From NCBI RefSeq assembly GCF_030758975.1, contig NZ_CP132359.1, positions 4,249,705-4,313,704 on the forward strand: a stretch of 64,000 nucleotides of DNA, written 5' to 3'. The notes under the pieces are model-generated. The model searched no databases and was not told where the DNA came from. It saw only the letters and a program-made list of their open reading frames with translations. Position 1 is the first letter of the stretch; each line of letters opens with the position of its first letter. Positions 51,733 to 59,820 of the stretch are shown here, piece after piece. The position numbers and the translations under genes were made by a program. Source of the DNA: Bosea beijingensis. Its GTDB lineage: Bacteria; Pseudomonadota; Alphaproteobacteria; Rhizobiales; Beijerinckiaceae.

Positions 51733-53316
51733 ATGAAGCGTCGTGATTTTCTGATGGGGACGGCTGCGCTCGGCCTGGCCGGGCCGGCTCTGCCGCGGCT
51801 GGCTGCGGCGCAGGCCAGCAGCACGGTGATGAAGTTCGTGCCGCAGGCCAATCTGTCGGCGCTGGACCCGGTCTGGACGACCGCGACCGTCACCAACAAC
51901 CACGGCTACTACGTCTTCGACATGCTTTACGGGGCGGACGAGAACCTGAAGCCGCAGCCGCAGATGGCGGAGGGGCACGAGGTCTCGGCCGACGGCAAGA
52001 CCTGGCGCATCAAGCTGCGCGAGGGCCTCAGCTTCCATGACGGCACGCCGGTCAAGGCGGTCGACTGCGCCGCCAGCCTGAAGCGCTGGACGCAGCGCGA
52101 CCCCTACGGCCAGTTGCTCGGCCGTGCGGTCGAGGAATGGGGCGCGCCGGACGAGCGCACCGTCGAGATCAAGCTCAAGCGCCCCTTCCCGATGATGCTC
52201 GACTGCCTGGCGAAATCCGACCAGCCGCCGATCATGATGCCGGAGCGCCTGGCCAAGACCGATGCGAATACGCAGGTCACCGAGATGATGGGCTCGGGCC
52301 CCTACAAGTTCGTCGCGTCCGAATATGTGTCCGGCAGCAAGGTCGTCTACGAGAAATTCGAGGGCTACAAGCCGAGAGCCGAACCGCCCAGCCGCAATGC
52401 CGGCGGCAAGGTCGCGCATTTCAAGCGGATCGAGTGGAACATCCTGCCCGACCCGGCGACGGCCGGGGCGGCGCTGACGCGCGGCGAGATCGATTGGTGG
52501 GAGCGCCCTCTCACCGACCTGCAGCCGATGCTGGCCAGCAATAAGGATATCAAGCAGGAGATCATCGACAAGGCCGGGCGCGGCGCGATCATCCGGCTCA
52601 ATCATCTACAGGCCCCCTTCAACAACCCGAAGGTGCGTGCGGCCGTCCGGATGGCGGTGAAGCAGGAAGATTACATGCGCGCCGCGCAAGGCGACGACAC
52701 CACGCTCTGGCAGACCTGCCGCAGCCTGTGGTGGCGCGGCACGCCCTATTTCGACGGAGAGCAGGAGGACCTGATGCCGCAGAGCCTGGAGAAGGCGAAG
52801 GCGGCGCTCAAGGAATCCGGCTACAATGGCGAGAAGGTCGTCATCATCAACCCGACCGACTTCCCGGATATCGGCCCGCTCGGCGAGGTGACCTTCGAAT
52901 TGCTCAAGCAACTCGGCATGAATGTCGAGATGGCGGCGAGCGACTGGGGCACGGTCGTGCAGCGCCGCGGCAGCCGCGAATCCACCGAGAAGGGCGGCTG
53001 GAGCATCTTCCACACCACGGGATCGGCGACGAGCTGGGGCAACCCGGCCATGTCGACGCTGGTGCGCGGGCAGGGCGACAAGGGCTGGTTCGGCTGGTGG
53101 AAGAGCGATGCCGCCGAGGCCCTGGCCGAGGAATGGCTCTACGCTCCCGACGAGGCCGCTCAGCGCAAGAGCGCCAAGGCGCTGGCCCGGCTGGCGCTCG
53201 AGGAGGTCGCGACCATCCCGCTCGGCCAGTTCGTCAGCCGCACGGCCTATCGCAAGGACATGACCGGGATGCTCGCCGGTTCGGCGCCCTATCCGTGGGG
53301 ACTGAAGCGCGGCTGA
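51733..53316 (+). CDS. ABC transporter substrate-binding protein, family 5 (Dpp/Opp type)
   Basis: A 527-aa periplasmic protein with a Tat signal (MKRRDFLMGTAALGLAGPALPRLAAAQ) and the SBP_bac_5 fold: LDPVWTTATVTNNHGYYVFDMLYGADENLKPQPQMAEGHEVSADGKTWRIKLREGLSFHDGTPV at the N-terminal lobe. These receptors bind peptides, opines or other solutes. No permease or ATPase gene is adjacent, so it is an orphan receptor here. GGGGAGA precedes the ATG; a strong terminator follows. Confidence 0.9.
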   Translation: MKRRDFLMGTAALGLAGPALPRLAAAQASSTVMKFVPQANLSALDPVWTTATVTNNHGYYVFDMLYGADENLKPQPQMAEGHEVSADGKTWRIKLREGLSFHDGTPVKAVDCAASLKRWTQRDPYGQLLGRAVEEWGAPDERTVEIKLKRPFPMMLDCLAKSDQPPIMMPERLAKTDANTQVTEMMGSGPYKFVASEYVSGSKVVYEKFEGYKPRAEPPSRNAGGKVAHFKRIEWNILPDPATAGAALTRGEIDWWERPLTDLQPMLASNKDIKQEIIDKAGRGAIIRLNHLQAPFNNPKVRAAVRMAVKQEDYMRAAQGDDTTLWQTCRSLWWRGTPYFDGEQEDLMPQSLEKAKAALKESGYNGEKVVIINPTDFPDIGPLGEVTFELLKQLGMNVEMAASDWGTVVQRRGSRESTEKGGWSIFHTTGSATSWGNPAMSTLVRGQGDKGWFGWWKSDAAEALAEEWLYAPDEAAQRKSAKALARLALEEVATIPLGQFVSRTAYRKDMTGMLAGSAPYPWGLKRG

Positions 53317-53334
53317 TCGTCAAACACGAGACCG

Positions 53335-53363
53335 AAGGGCGGCCGACAAGGCCGCCCTTTTTT
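53335..53363 (+). terminator. Rho-independent terminator
   Basis: A 10-bp GC stem (53335-53344 with 53350-53359) with loop GACAA is followed by a T run. It lies 19 bp after the binding-protein stop. Confidence 0.9.
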
Positions 53364-53366
53364 GTT

Positions 53367-54962
53367 TCAGCGCGCGGCCGCCACGGCCGCCGACCAGGGC
53401 GAGGCAGCGTCGCTCGATCCCTCCGCGCCGCTCTTGTCGACGCGGACGAAGTTCGGGCAGGCGAAATTGATCGGCAGCACGCTGTGCTCGACGATCGCGG
53501 TCGGCCCTGCCGCTTCCAGCGCAGCCAGCGTCTCGGCCGGCAGGCGCAGATCGGCGCTGGCCGAATCCGGGCCGGAGACGTCGATGCGCGGCTGATGCGC
53601 GGTTGCCTCGGTATCCATGCCGAAATCGAGCTGCCAGGCCAGCGTCTGGTAGATGCTGGCGAGGATGCGGCGCCCGCCGGAGGAGCCCATTGCCTGGCGC
53701 GGCCAGCCGCCATCCTTCGGCGTCACCACGACCGGGCACATGTTGCAGAGCGGCCGGGCGCCGGGTGCGATCGCATTGGCGCTGCCGGGGCGCGGATCGA
53801 ACCACATCATGCCGTTGTTCATCAGCACGCCGGTCGAGGGCAGCACGACGCGGCTGCCCATCGAGGAGAGCAGCGTCGTGGTGACGGTGACGAGATTACC
53901 CTCGCCATCGACCACGGTGAGATGGGTCGTGCAGGTATCGCCCGGCTCCTTGGCGGTCACGGCGGCGCCGAGGCCGTCGAGCCGCTCCTTGTAGGCCTGT
54001 CGCATCACCTGCGAGAGCTTGGCGTACCATTCGGCGGAGGGACCGCCACCGTCGAGCGTGGCATCGGCCATGCCGGCGACGACGCGCTCAAGCGTCGGGG
54101 CGGCGGTCAGTCCGCCGGCGGTGTGGATGAGATGGCTGCCGCGCCAGTCGATCATCGGGGCGTCGCGCAACTCGGCCTTGCAGTTCGCCAGATCCTGGGC
54201 ATCCACCACGCCGCCGGCAGCGGCGATATCCGCCACGAGCCGGTTCGCGACATCGCCGCGGTAGAAGTCGCCGAGCCCGGCCTTCGCCAGCCGCTCGATC
54301 GTGTCGCCGAGGTTCCCCAGCTTCATGAAGCCCGGGATGCCCTGATAGGGCGGCACTGGCGGCAGGCCTCCGGGCAGATAGATGCGGGCGCTTTCCGCAT
54401 AGAGCCTGAGGACCGAGGCGGACGAGGCGATCTTCAGCGTCGTGTACCAATCGGCCGGCAGGCCGCGCTTGGCGAGCGCGATGGCCGGGGCAAGAATATC
54501 GGCTAGCGGCAACTTCGAGCCAAACGCATCCTTGAGCTTCGCATAGCCGGCGACGGAGGAGGGCGTGACGAAGGAGAGCGGGCCGTGGATGTTGCGATCA
54601 TCGACCACTTCCGGCCAGGTGAAGAGGTCCTTCTTCATCTCGCCGGTCAGCGGATAGTCGGCGGGATCGGCGCGGCGCGGTGCCACCGGTCCGAAATCGA
54701 CGACCTGCGCGCGGCTGTCTCCGGCTTTCAGCACAACCGCGAAGCCGATGCCGCCGAGCCCGCTGTTCCAGGGTTCGACTGCGGCGAGCGCGAAGCAGGC
54801 GGCGACGGCGGCGTCGGCCGCATTGCCGCCCTGTTCGAGGATCGCGGTTCCGGCCTCTGCAGCCTCACGGCTCTGCGAGACGACGATGCCGTGCTTGCCG
54901 CGCGCGGCGGGTTTGGTCAGAGCCCAGTTCTGGCTGCGATAGGGGAGGGCGGCAGCGGCCAT
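53367..54962 (-). CDS. Gamma-glutamyltransferase family protein, nucleophile present
   Basis: A 531-aa GGT-family Ntn hydrolase. In contrast to the copy at 29752 it keeps the cleavage/nucleophile motif DTCTTHLTVVDGEGN (Thr near residue 344) and SMGSRVVLPSTGVLMNNGMMWFDPRPGSANAIAPGARPLCNMCP. The N-terminal region shows EAGTAILEQGGNAADAAVAACFALAAVEPWNSGLGG. No signal peptide is evident, so a cytoplasmic hydrolase or acylase-like activity is possible. It converges on the amidase/receptor pair. Start MAAAALPYRSQNW at 54962. Confidence 0.88.
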   Translation of the reverse strand: MAAAALPYRSQNWALTKPAARGKHGIVVSQSREAAEAGTAILEQGGNAADAAVAACFALAAVEPWNSGLGGIGFAVVLKAGDSRAQVVDFGPVAPRRADPADYPLTGEMKKDLFTWPEVVDDRNIHGPLSFVTPSSVAGYAKLKDAFGSKLPLADILAPAIALAKRGLPADWYTTLKIASSASVLRLYAESARIYLPGGLPPVPPYQGIPGFMKLGNLGDTIERLAKAGLGDFYRGDVANRLVADIAAAGGVVDAQDLANCKAELRDAPMIDWRGSHLIHTAGGLTAAPTLERVVAGMADATLDGGGPSAEWYAKLSQVMRQAYKERLDGLGAAVTAKEPGDTCTTHLTVVDGEGNLVTVTTTLLSSMGSRVVLPSTGVLMNNGMMWFDPRPGSANAIAPGARPLCNMCPVVVTPKDGGWPRQAMGSSGGRRILASIYQTLAWQLDFGMDTEATAHQPRIDVSGPDSASADLRLPAETLAALEAAGPTAIVEHSVLPINFACPNFVRVDKSGAEGSSDAASPWSAAVAAAR

Positions 54963-55044
54963 GCGTAAACCTCGAAGCGTTGGCGAGGCGGCCATACTGC
55001 ATGCCGTGCGCCATGGCGTCGAATGCGTCGTGGCGGATCATGGG

Positions 55045-55166
55045 CCGCGCCCCGTGCAGGGCGCGGGCGGATCGTCATGCGCCTTCTCGGGCACAACGTG
55101 ACGATCCTTCTCCTGGTTCTGGCATCGGATCTGTCCGAAAAGTGCATTCCACTTTTCGGTCCGATG
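55045..55166. repeat. Cluster of three inverted repeats downstream of yggT
   Basis: CCGCGCCC 55045-55052 pairs with 55059-55066. GGATCGTCA 55069-55077 pairs with TGACGATCC 55099-55107. CATCGGA 55123-55129 with CCGAAAAGTG 55135-55144 pairs with 55150-55166. The last hairpin has the appearance of a dispersed REP-like unit. Together they fill the gap between the convergent-side end of yggT and the GGT gene. Confidence 0.7.
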
Positions 55167-55171
55167 ACTGG

Positions 55172-55462
55172 TCAGAACACGTTGGGGTAGATGTAGCGGA
55201 TGATCACGCTCTGGATGAAATAGATGATCAGCAGCAGGATGATCGGGGAGATGTCGAGGCCACCGAGATTGGGCAGGCGCTCGCGAATCGGCCGCAGCAC
55301 GGGCTCGGTGACGCGATAGAGGGCGTCCCAGACGGTGGAGACGAACTGATTGCGCGTATTGATGACGTTGAAGGCGATCAGCCAGCTCAGCACCGCCGAG
55401 GCGATCAGGATCCACACATAGATCTGCAGGGCGAGCAGAACCACGTCGAGAACGGCACGCAT
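55172..55462 (-). CDS. YggT family membrane protein
   Basis: A 96-aa protein with two YggT-type hydrophobic segments ([24 protein letters not shown] and [21 protein letters not shown]) around the conserved [22 protein letters not shown] loop. It is linked in other bacteria to osmotic tolerance, cell division or K+ uptake, without a firm mechanism. Full family length. Confidence 0.92.
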   Translation of the reverse strand: MRAVLDVVLLALQIYVWILIASAVLSWLIAFNVINTRNQFVSTVWDALYRVTEPVLRPIRERLPNLGGLDISPIILLLIIYFIQSVIIRYIYPNVF

Positions 55463-55540
55463 CGATGTTCCTTTTAGGCCTGTCCGGAAAGGTGACGCGG
55501 AATATCCCCTGCTCGCGCCAAAATCAGATGGCGGAAGTGA

Positions 55541-55569
55541 TTGACATCCACGCGACGCACAGCCTAGAA
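55541..55569 (+). promoter_or_regulatory. Sigma-70 promoter of tRNA-Ala
   Basis: A consensus -35 TTGACA (55541-55546), a 17-bp spacer and -10 CTAGAA (55564-55569) place the start about 6 bp before the mature tRNA. Confidence 0.75.
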
Positions 55570-55581
55570 GGCCAGCGCCTT

Positions 55582-55657
<76 letters not shown>

Positions 55658-55915
55658 GGCCAAATCGGTGTGCGACCGAAGCTGAATTAGCATAGCAAAT
55701 TCATGCGCTTACGGGAAGCGGGGAAAATCTCCTCGTACCCATTGCTGTACCCGGTCATGTACCCAATTCTGGTCGTATTTTTTGCTCTCGGTCGGTCCCC
55801 GACAAGGATTGGATCGTGATTCTAGAATCTCGCCTTGCTCGTGCACGCTCCAATAGCGGCTTCGTGCTTCCTGGATGATGTTGGCTCTCGCTTCAGACGA
55901 CAGCCGGGCCTTTTA
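55658..55915. other. tRNA-distal region with periodic GTACCC repeats and possible toxin remnant
   Basis: GTACCC occurs at 55735, 55747 and 55759, an exact 12-bp period. On the minus strand, directly after the stop of the RHH gene and in the same frame, the translation KARLSSEARANIIQEARSRYWSVHEQG runs for about 65 codons without a start codon; it faintly resembles the opening of ParE-type toxins. No intact gene was found. Confidence 0.4.
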
Positions 55916-56176
55916 TCAAGCGAGCTTGCCGCGGACGATGCTTTCCAGTTCCCCGAGGACATCGTCAGCATCGTGACCGCCCCCTTCTGCGGCCTCTTCA
56001 CGACCACAAATGATCGCGAGGCAATCGGCTCCCTCGCTGGCCAGATACAGCCTCAGCGCCCGTACGATTACCCAAGAGCGCGTGCGCTCAGAAACCGCGG
56101 CTATTTTCTCGATATCACCCAGGACGTCGACCGGGATCCTCAACGCGATCGGGTCGGATAGCTCGACTTTGCTCAT
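55916..56176 (-). CDS. Ribbon-helix-helix (CopG/ParD-like) protein
   Basis: An 86-aa protein: MSKVELSDPIALRIPVDVLGDIEKIAAVSERTRSWVIVRALRLYLASEG is a typical RHH strand-helix-helix (residues 1-50). The acidic C-terminal tail (AAEGGGHDADDVLGELESIV) is of the kind by which antitoxins wrap their toxin. A ParD-like antitoxin is the best guess, but no intact toxin gene follows. Start at 56176 is chosen because the strand begins just after it; a longer frame from 56212 adds an unrelated segment. Confidence 0.78.
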   Translation of the reverse strand: MSKVELSDPIALRIPVDVLGDIEKIAAVSERTRSWVIVRALRLYLASEGADCLAIICGREEAAEGGGHDADDVLGELESIVRGKLA

Positions 56177-56462
56177 CTGGAAAATCCATGCTTGTAATAC
56201 GGCGTATAACAAACAGGCGCAACGTCAAGCTTGGCGGGCAGAACTGGCCTCACTGCCCCCGACCAAGTGGCCTCCGTGTGCCGATTGCTCTGCCATTTGG
56301 ACGCCCGGAATTGGGCTTGAGAGGATCTTTCCCAGATTCGACTTGCCTGACTGTTCTTTGTGCTGTGCTCGCGCCTGACATAAACCACGAAGGAGGGATG
56401 CTCTTTTAGGAGGCGTGTCTTTCTGCGCAGATGCAGTCAGTTCGGTCGTTGGGCTGGGGACC

Positions 56463-57188
56463 ATGCGTGCAGTATTGACTTGGGTGGTCGGCCTTTTGGC
56501 CATCAGCCTGGCCTTCACCAATCTATCGGGTGCAGCTGACATCTCGGCCATCCCGGGAACGAACGGTGGGCCGGCGATCATTCTCGTTCGCGGCGAACTG
56601 GCGATCGGCGATGACAAAGCCTTCGCCAATGTCGCACTCGTACATTCTTCGGCAGTCGTCGTTCTTGATAGCAATGGCGGGCTGCTCCTGCCGTGGCTTG
56701 AGATTGGGAAGGCGATCCGGCTGAAGGGTTTTGCGACAGTCGTTCCGAAGGCTTTCAATGCGCTTCTGCGTGCGCGCGGGCTTGGCTCGCGGGCACGCCT
56801 CGGCTGCTATCTCCGAGCGGTCGGGTAGGCGTCCATGCGGCCTATCTGGAGTCGGATGGGAAGCTGATGCCTCACAGCGACCGGCAATGCCCTCGTTGGC
56901 GCCTACCTGAACCAACTCAACCTGCCTACTTCGGCGGTGATCCACATCACGTCAGCGCCACCCGAAGGCATGCGCTGGCTCAATCTGGCCTACGCTCGAC
57001 AGAACGGGATTGAAGCTCGAAGATTCGACCCTGTTCGTCGAGCAAAGGACCTGACCTCGTTTCGCGGTCGCCTAGCAATCCATCATTACAGCCGCCTGTG
57101 CCGCCTCCGAGCGCCCGTCAGTGCCATCAGCTTCAACCGCGGCTCCCGACGCCAGACCAGTTCGCTCGCCACCGGGAACGTTCGGTGA
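56463..57188 (+). pseudogene. COG3904-like periplasmic protein, two frameshifts
   Basis: Frame 1 gives signal peptide MRAVLTWVVGLLAISLAFTNLSGAADI and IILVRGELAIGDDKAFANVA...VVVLDSNGGLLLPWLEIGKAIRLKGFATVVP, the ClpP-like fold of COG3904-type proteins. Near 56746 the reading continues only in another frame: GFQCASACARAWLAGTPRLLSPSGRVGVHAAYLESDGKLMPHSD. Near 56882 it shifts again to GNALVGAYLNQLNLPTSAVIHITSAPPEGMRWLNLAYARQNGIEARRFDP. One lost base and one gained base explain both. The end is uncertain. It is either a pseudogene or an assembly error. Confidence 0.8.
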
Positions 57189-57945
57189 GTATCCATCAGC
57201 TGTCCTTCCAGGGCCGCGGACCAGGCCCGTTCTCGACACGCCAGAGAAGAGGGCTTATCGCATCAGACTTCGTGCTGCCGCCAACGGGCGACCAAATTTC
57301 GGGGACAAATTTGCCGTTGCGGAATGGGGCTGCGGTACGTCGTGCATGACCGGCGCCATCGTCGATCTGCAAGCTGGAGATGTCGTGTTCCTGCCGGGGA
57401 CCTTCTCGGGCTGGGGGCTGGTTGATCCGAATTTCAAGGCAGCCGAGTACCGTCTGAACAGCTCGCTCATCGTTCTATCGGGCCAGGTAAACGAAGAGGG
57501 CCCGATCGGCTCTCACTACTTCCATCTTTTAGACGGGCAGTTCCGTTATCTGGGCACCGTGCTGACCTCGAACGACCTCAAGGCGCAGCTCGGAGCTAGG
57601 TGGCTGCCGGAAGTCGCGAGCCGTGTCGCTCCAAAGTCCGCGCCAGCCATGGCAGCTAGTGTGGGCGAAACGCTCAAGGGCTGGATTGCTGAATTCGCAT
57701 GCGGCGACAATTGCTACCTCACCATCGTCGACGATTTCGGCAAGAAGCACGATGGCCTTTGCGTCGCGCCGGCCTGCGAAGCTTGGAACAAGGCTGCGGC
57801 AATTCCCGCGGGGCTCAAAGGGCGCCAGGTAGAGATCAGAGTTGGGATGGGCGTTCAGACCGATGCCGGTGGAACAGAGCAGGGCCGTATGCTCTCATTC
57901 CGCGAAATTACGATCTTTCTAGCTAGCGGCTCCTCACAGCCGTGA
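57121..57945 (+). CDS. Cys-motif exported protein of unknown function, N-terminus uncertain
   Basis: Open from the GTG at 57121 (274 aa). The first 45 residues are Pro/Ser/Ala-rich. The core TPEKRAYRIRLRAAANGRPNFGDKFAVAEWGCGTSCMTGAIVDLQAGDVVFLPGTFSGWG resembles a family of exported proteins with a WGCGTSC motif. A second Cys block (FACGDNCYLTIVDDFGKKHDGLCVAPACEAWNKAAAIPAGLKGRQVEIRVG) follows. In-frame sequence just upstream reads IITAACAASERP, like the lipobox of a lipoprotein, but no start codon precedes it before a stop. The true N-terminus may have been lost. Function unknown. Confidence 0.6.
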   Translation: MPSASTAAPDARPVRSPPGTFGEYPSAVLPGPRTRPVLDTPEKRAYRIRLRAAANGRPNFGDKFAVAEWGCGTSCMTGAIVDLQAGDVVFLPGTFSGWGLVDPNFKAAEYRLNSSLIVLSGQVNEEGPIGSHYFHLLDGQFRYLGTVLTSNDLKAQLGARWLPEVASRVAPKSAPAMAASVGETLKGWIAEFACGDNCYLTIVDDFGKKHDGLCVAPACEAWNKAAAIPAGLKGRQVEIRVGMGVQTDAGGTEQGRMLSFREITIFLASGSSQP

Positions 57946-58101
57946 AGTGACCGTCAGGTCTTGGCCCTTTGCAGACATTCAGTATGTCTGCTTTCCGCTA
58001 CCCAATTTGACTGGAGGCGAGCCAGAGTAACTAGCGGCGCAGTACCCTCCCTCAAGGCGCATGGGTAATCGCCGGACAAGATTGAAACGCTTTGGATCGG
58101 C

Positions 58102-58126
58102 GGAACATATCGCCTCTTCCCTTGTT
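58102..58126 (+). promoter_or_regulatory. Candidate EcfG (general stress sigma) promoter
   Basis: GGAAC at 58102-58106, 16 bp, then TGTT at 58123-58126. The alphaproteobacterial EcfG consensus is GGAAC-N16/17-CGTT. It lies about 75 bp before the membrane-protein gene at 58200, with a DUF892 stress protein as second gene. Confidence 0.5.
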
Positions 58127-58199
58127 TCGTTGACATCGAGCGGACCGCACCGTCCGCAACGCGCCGGCACCTTGTCCGCGCCCTTAAAGTTCATCGTTC

Positions 58200-59105
58200 A
58201 TGACCGATACCACCCTACGAGGCGTCCCCGACGCCACGACCGATCGCGCGTGTTCCGCAGTCTCCTGGGGCGCCGTCCTCGGAGGTGCCGTTGTCAGCGC
58301 GTCGATCTCCCTGATGCTCCTCGCAGCGGGTTCCGGGTTCGGCTTCGTCTCGGTCTCGCCTTGGACGAATGCGGGGGTCACTACCGCCACCTTCGGCATC
58401 GCTGCCATGATCTGGCTTGCTGTTGTGCATTTTGTCTCTGCGGGCGCCGGCGGCTATATCGCCGGTCGTCTCCGCACCAAGCGTGTGGGTCTTCATTCCG
58501 AGGAGGTTGCCTTCCGCGACACCGCTCACGGCTTCATGACCTGGGCCGTCGGCGCGATCATCAGCTCGATCCTGCTGGCCTCAGCCGCATCGGCAGTCAT
58601 CGGCGGCAGCGCTCGCCTTGGTGCCAGCGCGGCGTCCAGTGTTGGCTCTGCCGTCACCGGCGCAGCGAACCAGGCTGCCGGTCGCCTTGACCTGTCGAGT
58701 CTCGACCCGTCAGCATATGTCACCGACATGCTGTTTCGCGCCGAGCGACCGGCTCCCTCGTCGGCAGACGCGGCTCCGGCTCGTGCCGAAGTCGGCCGTA
58801 TCATCGCAATGAGCATTCGCAACGGCGACATGTCTCCTGCCGACAAGTCCTACGTCGCCAGCGTCATCGCCGCCCAGACCGGCATCAGCCAGCCTGACGC
58901 CGAAAAGCGCATCACAGACGCAATCGCGAAGACCAAGGAAACCGCCGCCAAGACCGAGCAGACCGCTCGCGAGACGGCTGACATAGCCCGCAAGGCTGCC
59001 GCCTCATTCGCTCTGGCGACCTTCATCGCGATGCTCATCGGCGCGCTGGCCGCCAGCTATGGCGCGACGCTCGGCGGCCGCGCCCGGGACAAGGTCCACG
59101 CCTGA
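58200..59105 (+). CDS. Membrane protein of unknown function, stress-associated locus
   Basis: A 301-aa inner-membrane protein. Two N-terminal helices (SWGAVLGGAVVSASISLMLLAAGSGFGF and AAMIWLAVVHFVSAGAGGYIAGRL) are followed by the basic TKR segment, a third helix (WAVGAIISSILLASAASAVIGG), a soluble domain (residues about 160-260) with a Lys/Thr/Glu coiled helix (AIAKTKETAAKTEQTARETADIARKAA), and a terminal helix with GALAASYGATLGGR. It is sometimes labelled PhnA-like in related genomes, but no PhnA function is visible. It is co-oriented with the DUF892 gene 35 bp downstream. Confidence 0.78.
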   Translation: MTDTTLRGVPDATTDRACSAVSWGAVLGGAVVSASISLMLLAAGSGFGFVSVSPWTNAGVTTATFGIAAMIWLAVVHFVSAGAGGYIAGRLRTKRVGLHSEEVAFRDTAHGFMTWAVGAIISSILLASAASAVIGGSARLGASAASSVGSAVTGAANQAAGRLDLSSLDPSAYVTDMLFRAERPAPSSADAAPARAEVGRIIAMSIRNGDMSPADKSYVASVIAAQTGISQPDAEKRITDAIAKTKETAAKTEQTARETADIARKAAASFALATFIAMLIGALAASYGATLGGRARDKVHA

Positions 59106-59140
59106 TCCACGCCTGCAACCCCGACAACCGGAGAATTCCA

Positions 59141-59653
59141 ATGGCTACGAATGCACCAAAGGCTCTCGACGACATGTTCTATGACATGCTCAAGGACGTC
59201 TACTACGCCGAGAGGCAGATTCTGAAGGCGTTGCCCAAGATGGCCAAGGCGGCCAAGTCGCCCGAGCTCAAGAAGGCCTTCGAGACGCATCGCGAGGAAA
59301 CGGAGGGGCATGTCGAGCGCCTTGGCGAGGTCTTCGAGGTGATCGGCAAGGCGCCTCGCGGCAAGACCTGCGACGCCATCCTCGGCATCCTTGAGGAAGG
59401 CAAGGCCGTCATGGAAGACTACGCCGACAGTCCCGCCCTCGATGCCGGTCTCGTGGCGTCCGCCCAGGCGGTCGAGCATTACGAGATGACCCGCTATGGG
59501 ACGTTGAAGTCATGGGCAAAGCAGCTCGGCCACAACGACGCGGCGGCGCTGCTCGATGCTACGCTTGCCGAGGAGACCAAGACCGACAAGCTTCTCACGC
59601 AGCTCGGCGGGCCAGCAAACTCGGCGGCTGTCGCGCAAGCCAAGGCGGCGTGA
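59141..59653 (+). CDS. Ferritin-like DUF892 (YciE/YciF) protein
   Basis: A 170-aa four-helix protein: LDDMFYDMLKDVYYAERQILKALPKMAKAAKSPELKKAFETHREETEGHVERLGEVFEVIG contains the conserved di-metal residues (YYAE..., HREETEGHVERL), and VASAQAVEHYEMTRYGTLKSWAKQLGH and LDATLAEETKTDKLLTQL supply the second half. Members are induced by osmotic and general stress; the enzymatic role is unclear. GGAG precedes the ATG. It is probably co-transcribed with the upstream membrane gene. Confidence 0.93.
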   Translation: MATNAPKALDDMFYDMLKDVYYAERQILKALPKMAKAAKSPELKKAFETHREETEGHVERLGEVFEVIGKAPRGKTCDAILGILEEGKAVMEDYADSPALDAGLVASAQAVEHYEMTRYGTLKSWAKQLGHNDAAALLDATLAEETKTDKLLTQLGGPANSAAVAQAKAA

Positions 59654-59671
59654 TCCGATCGCTGCCTGGGC

Positions 59672-59696
59672 CCCTCTCTCCTCACGGGAGAGAGGG
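59672..59696. terminator. Hairpin after DUF892 gene
   Basis: A 10-bp perfect inverted repeat CCCTCTCTCC / GGAGAGAGGG (59672-59681, 59687-59696), loop TCACG. It lies 18 bp after the stop. There is no long T run, so a terminator or dispersed repeat are both possible. Confidence 0.55.
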
Positions 59697-59745
59697 CTTC
59701 ACTGCGCTCATGTCCTTGAGTTGCAACATTCATGGCTGTTCGGAC

Positions 59746-59772
59746 CCGGGCCGCCATGACAGGGCGGCCCGG
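59746..59772. terminator. Strong GC hairpin between convergent genes
   Basis: CCGGGCCGCC (59746-59755) pairs perfectly with GGCGGCCCGG (59763-59772), loop ATGACAG. It sits between the DUF892 gene and the convergent esterase end at 59821. Confidence 0.55.
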
Positions 59773-59820
59773 AACTGCCGGTCTCTAAGCGAGTGCGTTC
59801 CGCGCTCGCGCGAAACCTCC

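Noticed and set aside
55735-55764. GTACCC array as a CRISPR
   Set aside because: Units of 6 bp with 6-bp gaps are far too short for repeats and spacers, and no cas genes are present.
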